Source: Actinomycetota bacterium
Lineage (GTDB): Bacteria; Actinomycetota; UBA4738; HRBIN12
NCBI GenBank assembly: GCA_040881665.1
Contig: JBBECT010000005.1
Location: 140,138-204,137 of the forward strand
DNA length: 64,000 nt
Reading direction: 5' to 3'
Shown here in pieces: positions 60,238-64,000 of the stretch (positions are counted from its first letter, which is position 1; every line of letters starts with the position of its first letter). A model generated the notes under the pieces. It had not been told where the DNA came from. It worked only from the letters and a program-made list of their open reading frames with translations, and did not search any database. Position numbers and translations under genes: made by a program.

Positions 60238-61494
60238 ATGGCCGCTCCCGACCTGTCCGTGCTGCGAAGCCGGTTCCCGGCGTTGGGGCGCCGCATGGAC
60301 GGACGCCCGTGCGTCTTCGCGGACGCACCGGGCGGTTCGCAGATGCCCGAGGCGGTGCTCGACGCGATGCGCGACTATCTCGTCGGCTCGAACGCGAACA
60401 CCCACGGCACCTTCGTGACGAGCGAGGAGACCGACGAACTCATCGCCCGGGCACGCGTGGCGGGCGCCGATCTGCTCGGTGCCGATCCCGATCAGATCGT
60501 GTTCGGGCAGAACGCCACGTCGCTGCTGCTCGCCGTGAGCAGATCGTTCGGGCGTACGCTCGGACGCGGAGACGAGGTCGTCGTGACGCGCCTCGATCAC
60601 GACGCGAACATCCGTCCGTGGGTGCTCGCCGCGCGGGACGCGGGAGCGATCGTGCGGTGGGTCGATGTTCACGACGACGACGTCAACCTTGATCTCGACT
60701 CGCTCGACGCGGCGCTGTCGGACCGGACCCGTCTGGTCGCGGTGACGCTCGCATCGAACGCGGTCGGCACGGTGGCCCCCGCGACCGAGGTCGCTCGCCG
60801 CGCGCACGCGGCGGGAGCGCTCGTGTGCGTCGACGGCGTCCATGCCGCCCAGCACCGCTCGATCGACGTCGCGGCGATCGGCGCCGACATCGCCGTGTGC
60901 TCGCCCTACAAGTTCTTCGGCCCTCACCTGGGCATGCTGTGGGCCCGCGAGGAGCTCCTCGCCTCGTGGGAGCCCTACAAGGTCCGACCCGCGAGCGACG
61001 CGGTCCCCGACCGGTGGGAGACCGGCACCCTGAACCACGAAGGACTCGCCGGGTTCGTCGCCGCCGTCGACTACCTGGCCGAGATCGGCGACACGTTCGG
61101 GGCCCGCGAGGCGAACGTCGGCGACCGGCGCCAGCGCATCCGCAGGGGCTTCGACGCGATCGGTGCGTGGGAGCGCGAGCTGTCCGACCGGTTCCTCTCC
61201 GGGCTCGAGGCCATCGAACACGTCCGGCTCTTCGGGATCGGCGATCGAGCTCGCCTCGACGAGCGTACGCCCACGTTCGCGGTCCGCGTCGGCGAACAGC
61301 CACCGATCGAGACCACCCGGGCCCTCGGCGACCGCGGGATCTTCACCTGGGACGGCCACTACTACGCACTCGAACTGATGGAGCGGCTCGGGCTCGAGCC
61401 GGACCTCGGTGGCGCGGTACGGATCGGCTTCTGTCACTACTCGACCCCCGACGAGGTCGATCGCGTGCTCGACGAACTCGCCACGCTCCCCTGA
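60238..61494 (+). CDS. Class V PLP aminotransferase, cysteine-desulfurase-like
   Basis: The 418-residue fold-type I enzyme has ANTHGTFVTSEET, LDHDANIRPW, VDGVHAAQHRSIDV (Asp199 for PLP) and Schiff-base Lys225 in CSPYKFFGPHLG. It resembles the VC1184-type cysteine-desulfurase-like group. The catalytic Cys loop of true SufS/IscS is not evident, so the reaction is uncertain. ATG at 60238 has GAGGTG directly upstream. It diverges from the channel gene. Confidence 0.85.
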   Translation: MAAPDLSVLRSRFPALGRRMDGRPCVFADAPGGSQMPEAVLDAMRDYLVGSNANTHGTFVTSEETDELIARARVAGADLLGADPDQIVFGQNATSLLLAVSRSFGRTLGRGDEVVVTRLDHDANIRPWVLAARDAGAIVRWVDVHDDDVNLDLDSLDAALSDRTRLVAVTLASNAVGTVAPATEVARRAHAAGALVCVDGVHAAQHRSIDVAAIGADIAVCSPYKFFGPHLGMLWAREELLASWEPYKVRPASDAVPDRWETGTLNHEGLAGFVAAVDYLAEIGDTFGAREANVGDRRQRIRRGFDAIGAWERELSDRFLSGLEAIEHVRLFGIGDRARLDERTPTFAVRVGEQPPIETTRALGDRGIFTWDGHYYALELMERLGLEPDLGGAVRIGFCHYSTPDEVDRVLDELATLP

Positions 61495-61641
61495 TCGACC
61501 AGTGAACCCGTGACATGCGCCACCGACGCGGCCATGGGGACGTTTCCCTCCCCGGAACGGTGGGTAGACATGGACACGGTCGGTTCTCGAGGGGGACCGA
61601 CGATACGCACGACCTTCACGATCCGAGGGGAGTGATCCGCG

Positions 61642-62457
61642 ATGGCACGCGACGACGTGCGCACCGAGACCTACCGCGATCCCGTGACGGGAGACGTTCG
61701 CCACCGTTCGATCGACGAGGACGCGATGCTTCCTCCGCCGCCCGTGCCGGTGGGGCGGCGCGGCGAGGATGCTACGCCACCCGCACAGGCGCGCAGCGCG
61801 TACCGGGAGCCGGACGACGCGCGCGATGAGCGGCTCGTCCGCCTTGAGGCGCGTGACCGCTTCGGTGGCATCTCGTTCGCCGGATCGCTCGCCGGCATGC
61901 TCGCCGCGATCGCCGCGACACTCTTGATCGGCGGGATCATCGGCGCGGCGATCGGAGGGATCGCCTTCGAGACCGGGCTCGAGAACGCGGACGGCGAAGA
62001 GCTGTCGATCGGCGCCGTGATCGTCGGCATCCTCGTACTGTTCGTAGCGTTCACGATCGGCGGCTGGGTCGCCGGACGCATCGCGCGCTACGACGGGATC
62101 CGCAACGGTGCGATGACCGCGGTCTGGTTCCTCGTGCTCGGCGCGATCCTGGCCGCTCTCGGCGCGTGGGCAGCCGTCGAGTACAACGTCTTGGTCGCTG
62201 CAGACTTGCCGAACTGGTTCGATCGCTGGTTCAACACCGACGAAGTGACGACCGGTGCGGTGATCAGCGGGATCGTCGCGATCGTGGCTGTCTTCACCGG
62301 CGGCATCCTCGGCGGGCTCTGGGGTGAGCGTTACCACCGGAAAGCCGATCGATACCTCGTCGATCGCGCCCGAGACCCCGTCCGGGACGTCGACCCGTTC
62401 CGCGAGGATCGCGTCGTCGAGGGCGACCGCCAACGAGATACCCGCTTCGGCCGCTGA
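61642..62457 (+). CDS. Polytopic membrane protein of unknown function
   Basis: The 271-residue protein has a hydrophilic N-terminal region (1-75, Pro/Arg/Asp-rich) and five hydrophobic segments (about 78-108, 117-140, 150-175, 198-225) with Gly-rich faces (LIGGIIGAAIGG, IGGWVAGRIARYDG). A charged C terminus follows. The ATG has GAGGGGAG upstream, and a terminator follows 35 bases after the stop. No family was recognised with confidence. Confidence 0.8.
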   Translation: MARDDVRTETYRDPVTGDVRHRSIDEDAMLPPPPVPVGRRGEDATPPAQARSAYREPDDARDERLVRLEARDRFGGISFAGSLAGMLAAIAATLLIGGIIGAAIGGIAFETGLENADGEELSIGAVIVGILVLFVAFTIGGWVAGRIARYDGIRNGAMTAVWFLVLGAILAALGAWAAVEYNVLVAADLPNWFDRWFNTDEVTTGAVISGIVAIVAVFTGGILGGLWGERYHRKADRYLVDRARDPVRDVDPFREDRVVEGDRQRDTRFGR

Positions 62458-62490
62458 CGTTCCCTGGCCGGACCCTTGACCGGTCCGCTC

Positions 62491-62521
62491 GAAAGCCGTC
62501 CCGTGCCGTGGGGCGGCTTTC
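62491..62521 (+). terminator. Intrinsic terminator between the membrane gene and sqdB
   Basis: GAAAGCCGTCCC (62491-62502) pairs with GGGGCGGCTTTC (62510-62521), 12 bp with one G-U pair and a 7-base loop. The tail GTGTGTG is U-poor but the A/T ends of the stem give a TTT in the 3' arm. It separates sqdB transcription from upstream. Confidence 0.7.
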
Positions 62522-62602
62522 GTGTGTGTCAGGAGGTTCCGCCGTCCACTCCGGCGAACGCCATCGCACCCCCACCGCCCGTCCGGGATATCCGGGTCAT
62601 CG

Positions 62603-63876
<1,274 letters not shown>

Positions 63877-63903
63877 GCCCCGCAGCCCGTCGGCGGTGAC
63901 CGT

Positions 63904-64000
63904 ATGAGCGCGCTCCGGATCCTCGGTGCGATCCTCGCGGTCGCTCTGTTCTTCATCTCCGTCGTCCGCTACCGCCGGCGCCAGATCTCCCGGCTCAGCC
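63904..64000 (+). CDS. DUF2304-like small membrane protein (truncated by window edge)
   Basis: ATG at 63904 opens a frame that runs off the window after 32 codons: MSALRILGAILAVALFFISV followed by a basic VRYRRRQISRLS. A hydrophobic helix then an Arg-rich stretch is how DUF2304 proteins begin, and these occur beside sugar and glycosyltransferase genes. It begins 27 bases after sqdB, so an operon is likely. Only the N terminus is visible. Confidence 0.5.
   Translation, partial: MSALRILGAILAVALFFISVVRYRRRQISRLS

Overview
The window is a GC-rich (about 68-70 %), gene-dense chromosomal segment of an uncultured-looking member of the Actinomycetota. The evidence is the division and cell-wall gene order with sepF, yggT and divIVA downstream of ftsZ and no ftsA; proteins of the actinobacterial types DUF3040, DUF6504, CU044_5270 and DUF6069; a luciferase-like (F420-type) oxidoreductase; a T-box leader in front of ileS; and LexA sites of the form TCGAAC-N4-GTTCGA. 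I cannot fix the class. MurE carries the DNPR motif, so the peptidoglycan is predicted to contain meso-diaminopimelate. I saw no tRNA, rRNA, CRISPR array, insertion sequence or prophage.

Region 1 (1-8964): the left edge holds the first 743 codons of dnaE1 (minus strand), divergent from a RecB/Cas4-like PD-(D/E)XK nuclease, with DnaA-box-like 9-mers between them. Then come rluD-like, lspA and a TraR/DksA-type zinc-finger gene (minus). Opposite them is ileS, preceded by a complete T-box attenuator.

Region 2 (9089-28925): one long minus-strand division/cell-wall (dcw) cluster. In transcription order it is mraZ, a previously unlabelled 43-residue membrane peptide, rsmH, ftsL, ftsI, murE, murF, mraY, murD, ftsW, murG, murC, murB, ftsQ, ftsZ, pgeF, yggS, sepF, yggT and divIVA. 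Many junctions are 4-base ATGA/GTGA overlaps. The mraZ promoter carries four GTGG boxes at 10-11 bp spacing, and the mraZ leader contains three 33-34 bp repeats, each a small hairpin followed by CCTCCCAGGAGG. A 14-bp perfect hairpin sits between ftsI and murE.

Region 3 (29051-34876): an HNH endonuclease, a MoxR ATPase-DUF58-transglutaminase operon, and a MerR-type regulator.

Region 4 (35068-46201): an SOS mutagenesis neighbourhood. It has dnaE2-MFS-dinB, with a perfect LexA palindrome lying across the dnaE2 start codon, and a DUF6504 gene with a second perfect LexA palindrome upstream. Two large GT-C-like membrane proteins are sandwiched between them.

Region 5 (46405-64000): mixed metabolism and envelope genes. 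These are an ornithine-cyclodeaminase-like protein, three PLP enzymes, a PAC2 protein, a small membrane gene broken by one extra G, a cupredoxin lipoprotein, an ECF sigma factor with its partner, a secreted crystallin/inhibitor-like protein, a winged-helix regulator with two DUF2188-like small proteins, an LLM oxidoreductase, HdeD- and DUF6069-type membrane proteins and a two-pore-helix potassium-channel-like protein. At the right edge is sqdB (sulfolipid head-group synthesis), with a strong-SD, cysteine-starting upstream reading frame, and a truncated DUF2304-like gene.
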